64,000 nt of DNA from Caprella mutica (GCA_947561585.1 CANNZV010001116.1:1-64000), one strand, 5' to 3'. Positions 1-12,697 are shown, counted from the stretch's first letter. Translations and numbers: made by a program. The notes: generated from the sequence alone by a model not told the origin.

Positions 1-288
1 GTCATATAAAATAATATTGTCATATAAAATAATATTGGTCATATAAAATAATATTGTCATATAAAATAATATTGTCATATAAATAATATTGTCATATAAT
101 TTGTCATATAAAATAATATTGTCATATAAAATAACATTGTCATATAAAATAATATTGTCATATAAAATAATATTGTCATATAAATAATATTGTCATATAA
201 AATAATATTGTCATATAAAATAACATTGTCATATAAAATAATATTGTCATATAAAATAATATTGTCATATAAAATAATAATTAAAGGA
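1..288. repeat. 18-bp AT-rich minisatellite
   Basis: About 15 imperfect copies of a unit reading gtcatataaaataatatt. The array runs off the left edge and ends about 12 bp before the first visible exon of the cv-2-like gene, so it fills the 3' end of an intron. Confidence 0.95.
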
Positions 289-299
289 TGTAATTTCAG

Positions 300-3200
300 G
301 CGAGAGGAATAAGTTCTTCATGTCTCTCCCCCATGGTCGGTGCCTGCTAAATCGGTACCTGCAGAATAACGGGTCCACCAACTCCATGGACCCCTGCACA
401 GCATGTACCTGTAATAATGGGGATATTACCTGCAGAAGGAAGACATGCCCCTCCTCTCACCTGTCCTAGGAGATATCAGGTAAAGAGGGATTATATAGTA
501 AAATATAAATAAATACCTATTTTATACGGAATTTTATTTAAAAATATTTAACTTTTTTTCAAAGGGGAATTTAAAATGAAAAAAAATGATCGAAAATCTA
601 CAAAGCAATTTTAAAAATTTGTTTGAAATTAGCACATATTATTATTGATTGTGAAGTAAATTTAAAAAAATAAAATTTAAATTTAAAAAAAAATTAAACA
701 TGAAAAATATGTTTTAGATAAATGAAGCTAGATTCTAACAAAAATAAGACTGCATGTTCAATTGGTTTAGTGAGTTAATATCCCTCCCCTTTGACCCCCA
801 AAGGAGCCTCCATCCCCTAGTGAGTGTTGCCCCAGCTGTAAACTACCAGAGGTGTCCCCCGAGTGCCGTCACAAGGGACAGCTTTACCACCATGGGGAGA
901 CCTGGCATCCGGAGAAATGCACCACCTGCACCTGCAACCATGGAAAAATGCTCTGCCACATGGACCCCTGCCCCGGAGAAGCCCGATCTTGTCCCCCCGG
1001 GCATAAGGTGGGGGATATAGTAAATTAGGTCAGGTTACGAATTATCGGTCAGTTTCACATATTCGGTCATATTAGAAAAAGAAAAAGTATACCTACAAAA
1101 TGAGATATTTTAATAATAATTATTATATAGTTTTTCTTATATGCCCGAAGATGTGAAACTGACCGATAATTCATAACTTGCCCCATGTAGATAAAATATT
1201 TAATATTTTAATCTAAGTTTTTGAAATTCATAACATTTCCTTTTATTAATATTACATCCCATTTCATATTCATATAATTTAAAATAGATATTGTATGAAA
1301 GTTCTTAACCGTGAAAATTCATCAATGCTGTAATATTATTTGTATATTCTTATACAAAATATTATTTTTCATATATATGAATTATAGCTATAAAGAAATT
1401 AAAATTGAATTCTTTTATGTAACTTATTCATATTTTAATGGAACATTTTAATAAAAAAATTTGTTCTTTCACAAAATGTTTATTTTTTAATATTTGTTTC
1501 TAAATGACATACAATATCATATTCTATGAATAACAATGTTATGATTCATTAATTTGTTTTCGAGAGGTTCAATCTTTATGACAAAAGGACTCATATTATT
1601 ACCTGATATTATAATATCGAATTACTTTGAGTCAAATTAGGCCGCAAAATAACACATTTTTCATAGAAACACGAGCACTCATTCCAAACACGGACAACTT
1701 GACATCCTTTGATTCTTTGCCTCGGTAGGCTTGTTAGTGAATTCTTTATAACTTGCTATAGCTACTCCATAGAAAACAATGAAACTGATAAAATAATACT
1801 AACATTATGCAGACATTTTATGTTTAGATAATTAGATTTAGATTTCTGCATTATGAGTAAGTTACAAGCAATGGTTATAACTAACAAACTGGTTATTAGT
1901 AACGGTTATAAGTTTCATAACCGTTACTTCGGTATTTTTTTGAAATGTTGGCAGTGTGATGTTTCAGACATCTCTCAGGCAGTGTGATGTTTCAGACATC
2001 TCTCAGGCAGTGTGATGTTTCAGACATCTCTACAGGCAGTGTGATGTTTCAGACATCTTTCAGGCAGTGTGATGTTTCAGACATCTCTACAGGCAGTGTG
2101 ATGTTTCAGACATCTCTACAGGCAGTGTGTTGTTTCAGACATCTCTACAGGCAGTGTGATGTTTCAGACATCTCTACAGGCAGTGTGATGTTTCAGACAT
2201 CTCTACAGGCAGTGTGATGTTTCAGACATCTCTACAGGCAGTGTGATGTTCCAGTCATCTCTCAGGCAGTGTGATGTTCCAGTCATCTCTCAGGCAGTGT
2301 GATGTTTCAGACATCTCTCAGGCAGTGTGATGTTTCAGACATCTCTCAGGCAGCGTGATGTTTCAAACATCTCTACAGGCAGTGTGATGTTTCAGACATC
2401 TCTCAGACAGTGTGATGTTTCAGACATCTCTACAGGCAGTGTGATGTTTCAGACATCTCTACAGGCAGTGTGATGTTCCAGTCATCTCTCAGGCAGTGTG
2501 ATGTTCCAGTCATCTCTCAGGCAGTGTGATGTTTCAGACATCTCTCAGGCAGTGTGATGTTTCAGACATCTCTCAGGCAGTGTGATGTTTCAAACATCTC
2601 TACAGGCAGTGTGATGTTTCAGACATCTCTACAGGCAGTGTGTTGTTTCAAACATCTCTACAGGCAGTGTGATGTTTCATACATCTCTACAGGCAGTGTG
2701 ATGTTTCAGACATCTCTCAGGCAGTGTGATGTTTCAGACATCTCTCAGGCAGTGTGATGTTTCAGACATCTCTACAGGCAGTGTGATGTTTCAGACATCT
2801 CTACAGGCAGTGTGATGTTCCAGTCATCTCTCAGGCAGTGTGATGTTCCAGTCATCTCTCAGGCAGTGTGATGTTTCAGACATCTCTCAGGCAGTGTGAT
2901 GTTTCAGACATCTCTCAGGCAGTGTGATGTTTCAGACATCTCTACAGGCAGTGTGATGTTTCAGACATCTCTACAGGCAGTGTGATGTTCCAGTCATCTC
3001 TCAGGCAGTGTGATGTTCCAGTCATCTCTCAGGCAGTGTGATGTTTCAGACATCTCTCAGGCAGTGTGATGTTTCAGACATCTCTCAGGCAGTGTGATGT
3101 TTCAAACATCTCTACAGGCAGTGTGATGTTTCAGACATCTCTCAGGCAGTGTGTTGTTTCAAACATCTCTACAGGCAGTGTAATGTTTCAGACATCTCTA

Positions 3201-6200
3201 CAGGCAGTGTGATGTTTCAGACATCTCTACAGGCAGTGTGATGTTTCAAACATCTCTACAGGCAGTGTGTTGTTTCAAACATCTCTACAGGCAGTGTGAT
3301 GTTTCAGACATCTCTACAGGCAGTGTGATGTTTCAAACATCTCTACAGGCAGTGTGATGTTTCAAACATCTCTACAGGCAGTGTGATGTTTCAGGCATCT
3401 CTACAGGCAGTGTGTTGTTTCAGACATCTCTCAGACAGCGTGATGTTTCAGACATCTCTACAGGCAGTGTGATGTTTCAGGCATCTCTACAGGCAGTGTG
3501 TTGTTTCAGACATCTCTCAGACAGCGTGATGTTTCAGACATCTGTACAGGCAGTGTGATGTTTCAAACATCTCTACAGGCAGTGTGTTGTTTCAGACATC
3601 TCTACAGGCAGTGTGATGTTTCAGACATCTCTACAGGCAGTGTGTTGTTTCAAACATCACTACAGGCAGTGTGATGTTTCAGACATCTCTACAGGCAGTG
3701 TGATGTTTCAAACATCTCTACAGGCAGTGTGATGTTTCAAACATCTCTACAGGCAGTGTGATGTTTCAGACATCTCTACAGGCAGTGTGATGTTTCAAAC
3801 ATCTCTACAGGCAGTGTGATGTTTCAAACATCTCTACAGGCAGTGTGATGTTTCAGGCATCTCTACAGGCAGTGTGTTGTTTCAGACATCTCTCAGACAG
3901 CGTGATGTTTCAGACATCTGTACAGGCAGTGTGATGTTTCAAACATCTCTACAGGCAGTGTGTTGTTTCAGACATCTCTACAGGCAGTGTGATGTTTCAG
4001 AGATCTCTACAGGCAGTGTTATGTTTCAGACATCTCTACAGGCAGTGTGATGTTTCAGACATCTCTCAGACATCCTACAGACAGTTCATTTCCATATGTT
4101 CGTTTGGATTGTGGCCAATAGGCTTGGTCTAGTTTGCTGCACTAACAGGACGGTTAATTTCGTCATGGAAAATAGGGTCACTGCGGCAAAATCAGAACAC
4201 GCTTCTGCTGCCCCAAACTAAACAACTCTGGATATTAGGGCATCTTACTTATTGCATTAGAACTGAAAAGGATAAGTTTATTGCTGTCATTAGGAATAAA
4301 TTTATTTAAAGTATACACATTGGAGTAAAATGAATATATTTATTGCTGTCATTAGGAATATATTTATAGAAGTAACATTGGAATAATATTAATATACTAT
4401 TATTGCGCTAGTTTATAACTATACTAGTTTATAACTATATAAGTTTACAACTACACTGGTTTACATCTACACTAGTTCACAACTACACTAGTTCACAACT
4501 ACACTAGTTCACAACTACACTAGTTCATAACTACATTAGTTTACAACTACACTAGTTTACAACTACACTAGTTTACAACTACACTAGTTTACAACTATAT
4601 TAGTTCACAACTACACTAGTTTACAACTACACTAGTTTACAACTACACTAGTTTACATCTACACTAGTTTACAACTACTCTAGTTAATCACTAAACTAGT
4701 TTACAACTTGACTTGTTTACAACTACTAGTTCACAACTACACTAGTTTACAACTACTCTAGTTCGCTACTACACTAGCTAACTAGATTATGTGCACTCGG
4801 TAGATCGCATACCTTCAACGCCGCTTTGACCTGTTCTCTCCCAAAATTCAATAAACTGCTAACTAGATAATAACCAATCGTCCCACCAAGTTTCATGCAA
4901 TATGGTTTAACACTTTTTGAGTTATTGAGTTATAAATGACCTTGACCTTTGACTGGATCGCTCCCAAAATTCTAACAGATGGTTCCTGGACATTGAACAA
5001 TTGTAGGTACCATCAAATTTCAAACAATTAGGTTGAATACTTTTTGAGTTATTCAGTTATAAATAGCCTTGACCTTGACCTTTGACCTGATCGTTCCCAA
5101 AATCTAACAAAATGGTTCCTGCATATTGACCAATCGTCCCACCAAGTTTCATGCAATATGGTTCAATACCTTTTGAGTTATAGATGACCATGACCTTGAC
5201 CGTTGACCGGGTCACTTCCAAAATTCTACCAGCAGGTCACTGGACATGGACCAATCGCTTCACCACATTTCAGGCAATTTGGCTGAATACTTTTTCAGTT
5301 AAGCGAATAACAAGATGCTAAATAAATAAATAAAAAAACGACGGCTAAAATATGACCTTCCCGCATTCTGCGAAGGCAATTACACTAGTTTACAACTGCA
5401 CTAGTTAACAACTAAACTATTTTACAACTACACTAGTTTACAACTACGCTAGTTTACAACTACACTAGTTTACTACTACACTAGTTTACAACTACACTAG
5501 TTAACAACTAAACTATTTAACAACTACACTAGTTAACAACTACACTAGTTTACAACTACACTAGTTAACAACTAAACTATTTAACAACTACACTAGTTAA
5601 CAACTACACTAGTTTACAACTACACTAGTTATAAACTACCCTATTTTCCTCTTCCATTCCAAGCCAATTTAACTAGTGGCAAGAATGTCAGTGTGATTTT
5701 TGTCCTATAAGTTCAGTCTGTTGTTTAATAAGAGTATCATTAAAAGTTCCCTGATGCCTTTATATTGTTCTTACTGAACTCTTCCTAAAAAGGATACCCT
5801 AAAAAGGATGTTTTAGTACTTATTACAAGGAGTACTATCGTATTTTCTCTCCAAACTCTCACTTCTTCATTGGGCAATTAAAGTTACCATGCATTTTATT
5901 CTAAACAGCGGAAAGTTTAAGCTGAAAGTATTTCGTAATTAGGTGTAATTAAATCTAAGAACATTTTGTAGCAAGAGGTTTCATATTTAACTTTGTGATA
6001 TAATGTGCAGGGAATTAGATAGAAACGTTCGTTATACGACTCCACTATAATGAAATCCTGTATAGTGAACGCTGACCAACTTCTCAAAAGGACCAGATTA
6101 TTCTATTAGGTATTTAAATATCGAATTAAAATTCTCCAAAATTAAGTAAATCGTTGGTTGTACAGATGTTAATGAATATCATTTTTATCCCCGTACGAAT

Positions 6201-9200
6201 AACATAGGAATAGTTCGCTGATAAAATGAGTTGGAACGGTACTCACCTTGCTTTGGTGGTCAAATACCGGGTGGAAACTTAAATTGGTTATTATAAAGAA
6301 AAACTCATTAAAATATGACTATTAAAATATATACATGAACATTGAAAAATATTATAATTCTTTAAATATGTTTTATTGCTCATATTTTGATGCATTTTTA
6401 AATAATAATATAACTGAAATTTTCATCTGATATTTCGCATCTGTTTTTTTTAGTTAATTTTTTTACCTAATTTAACTTCTGTTTCCCCAGAGGGAGATTC
6501 CCCCCGACTCCTGCTGTCCCGTGTGCACCCCCCAATTCGCCACCTGCCTAGCCTACGGTTCCCCCCACTACAAGACATTCGATAACTACACCTACACTTT
6601 CGAGGTGGGTAAAGGAAAATATCAACATACCTTATGGGAAGATAGGGTAAGTTATGTGTTTTCGAACGGTTCCACATAATCGGACACATAAGAAAAAATA
6701 TATTATACTTATTATTTAATTAAAACAGAAGTTAAATACAAATTATAATTTTTTTTTCTTACGTGTCCGATAATGTGGAACCGTCCGCTAACTCGAGACA
6801 TACCCTATCTGAAATCATCTCCATTTATTTTTATTATTTAGGTCATTATGCATAAATTTAATTCTTACATATTAGAATCTTTTAAATAGAATTTATTTTT
6901 AATTGATGGCAAATCGTTATTAATTTAAATAGCTTTTCTCTTATAATTACATAAGTTTTTCATTGTTAAAATACTATTTAATTTTTTTTTTCTCTAGTAT
7001 AAATGCATTCATTTTAACTCCTTCATAAATCACCATAACAAACAAAGGCAAATTAGCGTTAAATCGCAGTGAAGTGTTTTCGCCAACTGAGGTACCATGA
7101 ATCATCCCCTAATTTACGGAAAAGTTTCTCTGAATCCTCTACAGAAATGAGGTAGAAATTACCCTATAATGAGGTAGAACTTATCCTATATCGTACATTC
7201 TAACCTAGAAATGAGGTAAAAGATACCTTATTATCTTCCATTTTACCCTAGAATTCGATTGAAGTTACCTTTTATCCCCCATTCTACCCTAGAAAGGATA
7301 TAAAAGTTACCCTAAATCCTTCATACCTCCTTAGAAATGAGATGAAAGTTACCCTAAATCTTCCTTCCTACCCTAGAATTCGATAAAAGTTACCCTATAT
7401 CCTCACTAAAAATGAAATGAAAAAAGGCGCCACCGAACAGTCTTTTTTTGATGTGTAAATTAGGCTTTTCTCATATTGCTACTTAAAGATGCTACCATCA
7501 AAAGAATATATTCATGAATGTTGTGAACGCATTACTGGTGAAATGTTGGTGGAAGCTAATTTGCTTTCTTTTTATCTAGCAGAGATATTGGTCAGTGAAC
7601 AGAAAAAAACACACATCTGTCGTTTCTTTATGCTGAAAAAAACTTAATTGATAATTCATTAAATTATCAAATTGCTAATATTCGTACATGTTTGTTTAGC
7701 AAATACGTACAAATATCATTTAATGTTTGAATTTTTTACTAATTAATTTTCAATGAAATCCGAATGAAATGTTAAGTTACTTCAATTATATTTTCTAATT
7801 ATTATAATTATAGACCACTGTCGGTAAACAAAGTTATTCAATTACTTAAATATATAAAAATGTGTATCACAAAATTGTTAAAATTTTCAAAATGCAGATT
7901 TGATTAGATTTTACTCACCGAAATAGATTTACTTATAATATTCAATTCTATTTTAATTTAGACTTTCGCCGAAGTAAGATTGTCAATGTTGTAACGATAC
8001 TGGCACAATGTTGTCCCTAGAAGCATTGTTAAAGGGTAAGCTACGAATTATTGGTCAGTTTCACATTTTCGGTCATAAGAAAACGATATAATAATGATTA
8101 TTCAATTTATTTTTATTGGTTGTTGGTATCCATCAATACAAATAAAATAATTATTATAGGATATACTTTTCTTATATGACCGAAAATGTGAAACTGACCG
8201 ATAATTCGTAACTTACCCTATATGTTACCACACACTTTCTAACAGTCCCACTGTCCCATTCTCACACAGTCCCATTCTCACACAGTCCCATTCTCCCACA
8301 GTCCCATTCTAACAGTCCCTTTCCCACTCAGGGTGACTGCAAGTACACACTGGCCAAAGACTGCAGTCAGAGAAGTCAGTTTCGCCTGAAGATGATAAAC
8401 CACCCTAACGGAGCCAATTCAGTCGCGCCAGTAGCCAGGTCTGCGGTGTTGAAACTACTGCTCGATGGACAGCGGATAAAGGTAATGTTAATAGAGTGAG
8501 CAGTTGCAGTAGTGTTAAGGGCCGTACACACGTAGGGTTTTTTTAAATCTTTCCACCAGACTTTTTGCTAAGCTCCTCCTACTTTTTCCACGAGAATATA
8601 AGAAAAAACGATAGAAATCGTATAATTAGTATTTGGTATCCATGATACCTGCAGGTATTTGGTATCCATGATACCTGCAGGTATTTGGTATCCATGATAC
8701 CTGCAGGTATTTGGTATCCATGATACCTGCAGGTATTTGGTATCCATGTTTATTGAGTTGATAAACGAGACAATCTTTTCTAGTTCCTTTTACAGACACT
8801 CAATTACGATGAGCATTTTGGTGGAAATTTTTCAAAGTTAAATTTTATTTTTATCCTTTTTATAACAATCTAACACAGTCCCATTATCATGGATTCTGAG
8901 AATCCATGATACTTGCCGGTATCATGGATACCAATTAAAATAAAATAACAATTATAATATAGTTTTTTCTTCTATGGCCGAAGATTTGAAACTGACCGAT
9001 AATTCGTAATTTACCCTAATTGCAATCATCTTTCAGGTAACGATGATGGTTAACCGTAAGACGAAGGTGAACAGCAAGAGGGTTAGATTACCTTACCACT
9101 ACGCCAGTCCTCCTGTCCTGACCATTAACAGAAATGGCTATGGTATAGAACTCAACACCACAACAGGTAAGGGTTAATTAATTAGTGATTCTTTACTAAA

Positions 9201-12200
9201 AAGAATCTTCAATGATTACGCTAAGTTGCAAATTATAGGTCGGTTCCACATCTTCGATGATATAAGAAAGAACTATTTAGTTATGATTATTATATCGTGT
9301 TTTTTTTATATGACCGAAGATGTGGAACCGACTGATAATTCAATATTTACCCTAGTTATTGATTTGTTACTATGCATTGTTTTTTAAAATATTAAGTAGT
9401 TAAGCTATTTCCTATATTTATCAATATGAATTCATTTCATGAATATGATTATTATAACTTGATCTAAATGAAAGGGACATAATATTTCAATAAATAGATA
9501 ATAAAAATTCAGCAACCTCCTTCAACCCATTTCTTGACTGCAGGTTTGCGACTGGTGTGGGACGGACAGAGTTACATAGAACTAATACTTGACTCTAGAT
9601 GGCGTAACAAGACTTGTGGCCTGTGTGGGAACTACAACGGCATACCCAAGACGACCTCATGGCCGGTAGAAGAAGGAGTATGTCCATGAGTAACAGGATA
9701 CAGCCCTTTGAGGACATCAAGAAGAAGCATGCTGATAGTGCTAGACGATGGGCCCGGGGGAGATGTCTGAGGGAAGATAGACTTCGGATAACTCAGGTGG
9801 GGGGTTGAATAGTAATTCTTTGGTAGTAGTATTTACTATGAAAGTAGTTAGTTTATGTTGGATAATGACCACCTTGGTTGAAAATTGGAATTGAATTATA
9901 AACATGATCAAAACATGAAATTGGACATTAATTTATAAACATGATCAAAACATGAATTGGACATTAATTTATAAACATGATCAAAACATGAATTGGACAT
10001 TAATTTATAAACATGATCAAAAAATGAATTGGAATATGAGTTATAAACAGATCACATATTCAATGATATATAATCATTTTCCATTTGTTAATTGACTTAA
10101 TTCCCATAATATTTTTCCTCCAGATTGAAGGTAGGAGGAATCAAAGACTGTCGGTGTGTCTCTACCCCTCCACCTCCACCCTAGCAAGCTGCTCTCACTT
10201 CAACTCTTCCAGTCCTAACTACCTGTAGGCAACTTGTAGATGTAGAACCTTTCTACAGGTAAAGAAATAGCTATAAACTCTTATATACAGAGTGTCCCAA
10301 AAAAAACGAAACCCAACTTTAAATAACTATATTTCAACAACTGTAGAAGATAAAGTTTTCTTTTAAGTATCATTTTGTTTATTGAAGCTTTATCCATTCA
10401 GAGTTAAATTTTCATAAAGATTTATTCATTTTTGTGAAAGTTATAACGATTTTATTGATGGGTGGTGAAAATGGCTTTTGCGCAAATTGTCAGAAAACGG
10501 ATAATGAAGTAAGTTCAAACATAAAAATATATCTTTATTAGACAACAACTCTATTAATTAAATAAATTTATTTTCAGGTTTTTTAAAGCATTCAAATAAC
10601 TATTCCTTTTATTAATTGTTGACAATATGGAGAATATGTTTTAAGTACAAGAAGAAAGGCACAAGTTTCAATTTTAACAAGGTTCGATCAGGCCACCCCT
10701 ACAAAATGAAAGTCAGAGTGATTAGTTAATTTACCCAGTGATAAAGTCGATCAAAATTAAAATCATAATACTTACTCTGTTGAACATTTTGCCGAATGTT
10801 CTGATTAACTACTTTTTCGTTCATATAAAGTACAGGCTTCGTCCAAAATGATTATATCTTACACTTGCAACCAGTGTGACGAATTTTTTACGGCGTCAAA
10901 AATCTGTTTCAAGAAGTTGATGTCTGACTTTCATATTTAGGGGTGGCATTGTAGCTCATGTTTCGATTCGATTGATTGCAGATTGTAAGATATTTTGTCC
11001 ATTTCTCCTAACAAAAACATTTTTATTTCTAAAAAGAGTTGCTGAACACAATTGATTTTTGTCTTCAGATCGTACTGTCCTCTTGCGACCTGAGCGACCG
11101 TTTGTTAAATTTAAACTCGTACCTTCCTTTTTGTACTAAAATTCATTCATCCGGATTAGCAATATTTAACAAAAGGAAAAGTTTATTTGAATGCTTTAAA
11201 AAACTGAAATAAATTTCTTTTTTAAATAAAGTTGTTGTCTAATAAAGATATATTTCATATTTGAACTTACTTCAATATCCGTTTTCTGACAATTTGCGCA
11301 AAGCCATTTTCACCACCCATCAATAAAATCGTTATAACATTCACAAAAAAGAATAAATTTTTATGAAAATTTAAATGTGGATGGAAAAATCTTCAATAAA
11401 CAAAATGATTCTTTATAGAAACTGTATTTTCTACAGTTGTTGAAATATAGTTATTTAAAATTGAGTTTCGTTTTTTTTGGGACACCTTGTACTGTAAATG
11501 TAGTGTCCTGGGTAAGGAAGTAGCCTGTATAGTGAACTAAATTCTCATGATACCTGCAGGTATAATGGATACCAACTAAAATAAGTAACAATTATATAGT
11601 TTTTTCTTATATTCTTGTGGAAAAAGTAGGAGGAGCTCAGCAAAAAGTCTTGTGGAAAGATTTAAAAACCCTACGTGTGTACGGCACTTTACTAATAAAA
11701 AGTTTTTTACTTATGTAGGGGCTTGAGTTTCGTGTACAGTTTGTACATTTTTTTTATTAAATATGACCATTATGATATTTGCCACGACAGGGCGTGCCTG
11801 GATGACATGTGTTCGTGTCACCACAAGCAGTGCCAGTGTGCCTCTCTGCTAGCGTACACAAGGGAGTGTCAAAGATATGGAGTGGAGTACGCCACGTGGA
11901 GAACTGACTCCACATGTGGAGGTGAGTGGAGGACTGACACAATGTGTTAAAGTCAGCTTCTCTTCTGCATATTCCTAACTGCATTTTTTACCTCAGGTTT
12001 GGAATGTCCTCACGGTGCAGTGTTCATGCAGTGTGCCCCACAATGCAAGCCTACCTGCCGCAACAAATTCCCAGATCCGAAATGTCACCAGCTCACCTGC
12101 AAACCGGGATGCTACTGCCCGCACCCGACGGTGCGTCACCGGGGCTCCTGCATCCAACCGGAAAACTGCCCGAAAAAACGCGTTCGCAATAAACGTCCCT

Positions 12201-12352
12201 TCATGGTGTACGGGAATAAGAACTTCTTGAGTCGGAACGGGTTGAGACGTCGAATTAGCAATGAACGAAGGTCCCGGGGTCGGTACCCTAGTTACAGGGG
12301 GTCACGGGACACCACCCAGTTAACACAGTCCAGTGGCAGGGTGTTCTCGTGA
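300..12352 (+). CDS. cv-2: crossveinless-2 / BMPER-like BMP-binding protein, 3' part, frame disrupted
   Basis: Secreted modulator of BMP signalling; by family knowledge the VWC domains bind BMPs at the cell surface. The 5' exons are off-window. Exons inferred from GT-AG sites and domain continuity: 300-479 and 804-1007 (two VWC domains, CTACTC and CTTCTC cores), 6491-6604 (end of VWC, then YGSPHYKTFDNYTYTF, start of VWD), 8332-8481 (GDCKYTLAKDC), 9037-9166, 9544-9796 (CGLCGNYNG), 10124-10258 and 11791-11921 (C8: LVDVEPFYR, ACLDDMC, LAYTRECQRYG), 11997-12352 (TIL domain, then a basic tail of about 60 residues and TGA). Domain order VWC-VWD-C8-TIL is that of Cv-2/BMPER. Oddity: the frame slips by one extra base near 446-450, one missing base near 9643-9650, and again near 10222-10232 (plus one or minus two), always beside short C or A runs. 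Either sequence errors or recent decay. Identity is fairly sure; integrity is not. Confidence 0.85.
1027..1184. mobile_element. Foldback element, family A (copy 1)
   Basis: Inverted repeat with arms reading TTACGAATTATCGGTCAGTT and its complement, around an AT-rich loop. It begins about 20 bp after the donor of the exon ending at 1007. No open reading frame, so a non-autonomous MITE-like element. Confidence 0.8.
1955..4078. repeat. 2.1-kb minisatellite, about 24-27-bp unit
   Basis: Roughly 80 tandem copies of cagtgtgatgtttcagacat followed by ctct or ctctaca. Variant units (ttccagtcat, ttgtttcaga) recur in the same order, which shows higher-order duplication of blocks. Lies in the long intron 1008-6490 of the cv-2-like gene. 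Short ORFs inside are repeat artefacts. Confidence 0.95.
4260..4390. repeat. Two-copy tandem duplication
   Basis: A segment containing tttattgctgtcattaggaa occurs twice about 62 bp apart. No coding potential seen. Confidence 0.6.
4404..5640. repeat. 16-bp minisatellite split by a dispersed element
   Basis: Copies of acaactacactagttt fill about 4404-4790 and about 5383-5640 in the same orientation. Between them lies an unrelated block, about 4790-5382, made of diverged 110-120-bp units with ttgacctttgacc and accaagtttcatgcaatatgg, ending in an aataaataaataaa tail and a proximal ttcccgcattctgcgaaggc. That block resembles dispersed repeats I recall from many invertebrate genomes. Confidence 0.85.
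6642..6807. mobile_element. Foldback element, family A (copy 2, diverged arms)
   Basis: Arms tagggtaagttatg... and ...taccctat with the inner block tccacataatcggacacata matched by its complement. Starts 37 bp after the donor of the exon ending at 6604. Confidence 0.75.
7130..7420. repeat. Degenerate tandem repeat, about 60-bp unit
   Basis: About five diverged copies containing taccctagaa, atgaggtaaaa or ataaaag, and ttaccctaaatcc. Intronic, no ORF. Confidence 0.65.
8033..8219. mobile_element. Foldback element, family A (copy 3)
   Basis: Near-perfect arms: agggtaagctacgaattatt and its complement ending aacttaccct. Intronic, ends about 110 bp before the exon at 8332. Confidence 0.85.
8519..9017. 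mobile_element. Chimeric foldback: family B left arm, core array, family A right arm
   Basis: Left part is a family B arm (gggccgtacacacgtagggt, then gctaagctcctcctactttt). The middle has about five tandem copies of ggtatccatgatacctgcag at 8636-8745. The right part, about 8938-9017, is a family A arm ending ataattcgtaatttaccct. TTAA precedes the left end. The ends lie 37 bp after the donor at 8482 and 19 bp before the exon at 9037. Confidence 0.75.
9216..9353. mobile_element. Foldback element, family A (copy 4, short)
   Basis: Inverted arms gtcggttccacatcttcg and cgaagatgtggaaccgac around a short AT-rich loop. Starts 50 bp after the exon ending at 9166. Confidence 0.8.
9885..10060. repeat. 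Tandem repeat, about 43-bp unit
   Basis: Four to five copies of gacattaatttataaacatg followed by atcaaaacatgaattg. Intronic. Confidence 0.8.
10288..11489. mobile_element. Non-autonomous Tc1/mariner-type element with ~310-bp inverted repeats
   Basis: Flanked by TA at both ends; termini CAGAGTGTCCC and GGGACACCTTG. The arms stay complementary for roughly 310 bp on each side (for example gtcagaaaacggataatgaa against the complementary strand near 11270). The middle, read on the minus strand around 10770-10900, contains DEACTLY and, one frame over, EKVVNQN, which resemble the first catalytic block of mariner transposases; this is a decayed fragment. Inserted 29 bp after the cv-2-like exon ending at 10258. 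Confidence 0.8.
11545..11693. mobile_element. Solo half of a family B foldback
   Basis: Contains catgatacctgcaggtata, the family core, then the B right arm ggaaaaagtaggaggagctc through ccctacgtgtgtacgg. The matching left arm is absent nearby but a B left arm lies at 8519, about 3 kb upstream, in the opposite orientation. Confidence 0.75.
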
Positions 12353-12462
12353 CCTGACCCTCTGGGCCCCTTGTCTCCTCTAGCAAGCGTCTTAGTAATT
12401 GTGAGATAAAAAGTTACCTGATTTCACACACGGTCACAAGTAATGTCCGGTACATTCACTAA

Positions 12463-12697
12463 AGGGTGACTTACGAATTAACGGTCGGTTCCACATCTTT
12501 GGTCATATAAGAAAAAATATTCAGTATTAATTTTTTTATATCCATGATACCTGCAGGTATCATGGATACCGATAAAAACTCCATGATAGCTCCAGGTATG
12601 ATGGATACCAATTAAAATTAAAAAGAAATTACCATTATTTCGTTTTTCTTATATGACCGAAGATGTGGAACTGACCGATAATTCGTAACTTACCCTA
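12463..12697. mobile_element. Foldback element, family A (copy 5)
   Basis: Arms gacttacgaattaacggtcg and complement ending taattcgtaacttaccct, with the shared core palindrome near 12540-12570 and a second, degenerate core just after. Confidence 0.85.

Noticed and set aside
1..288. Possible CRISPR-like array
   Set aside because: Units are contiguous with no unique spacers and the genome is eukaryotic.
1984..2757. Repeat ORFs in the 2.1-kb array
   Set aside because: Same minisatellite translated; frame breaks wherever a unit length changes.
12015..12230. Other-frame ORFs over the TIL exon
   Set aside because: Shadows of the cysteine-rich TIL frame, which matches the family.
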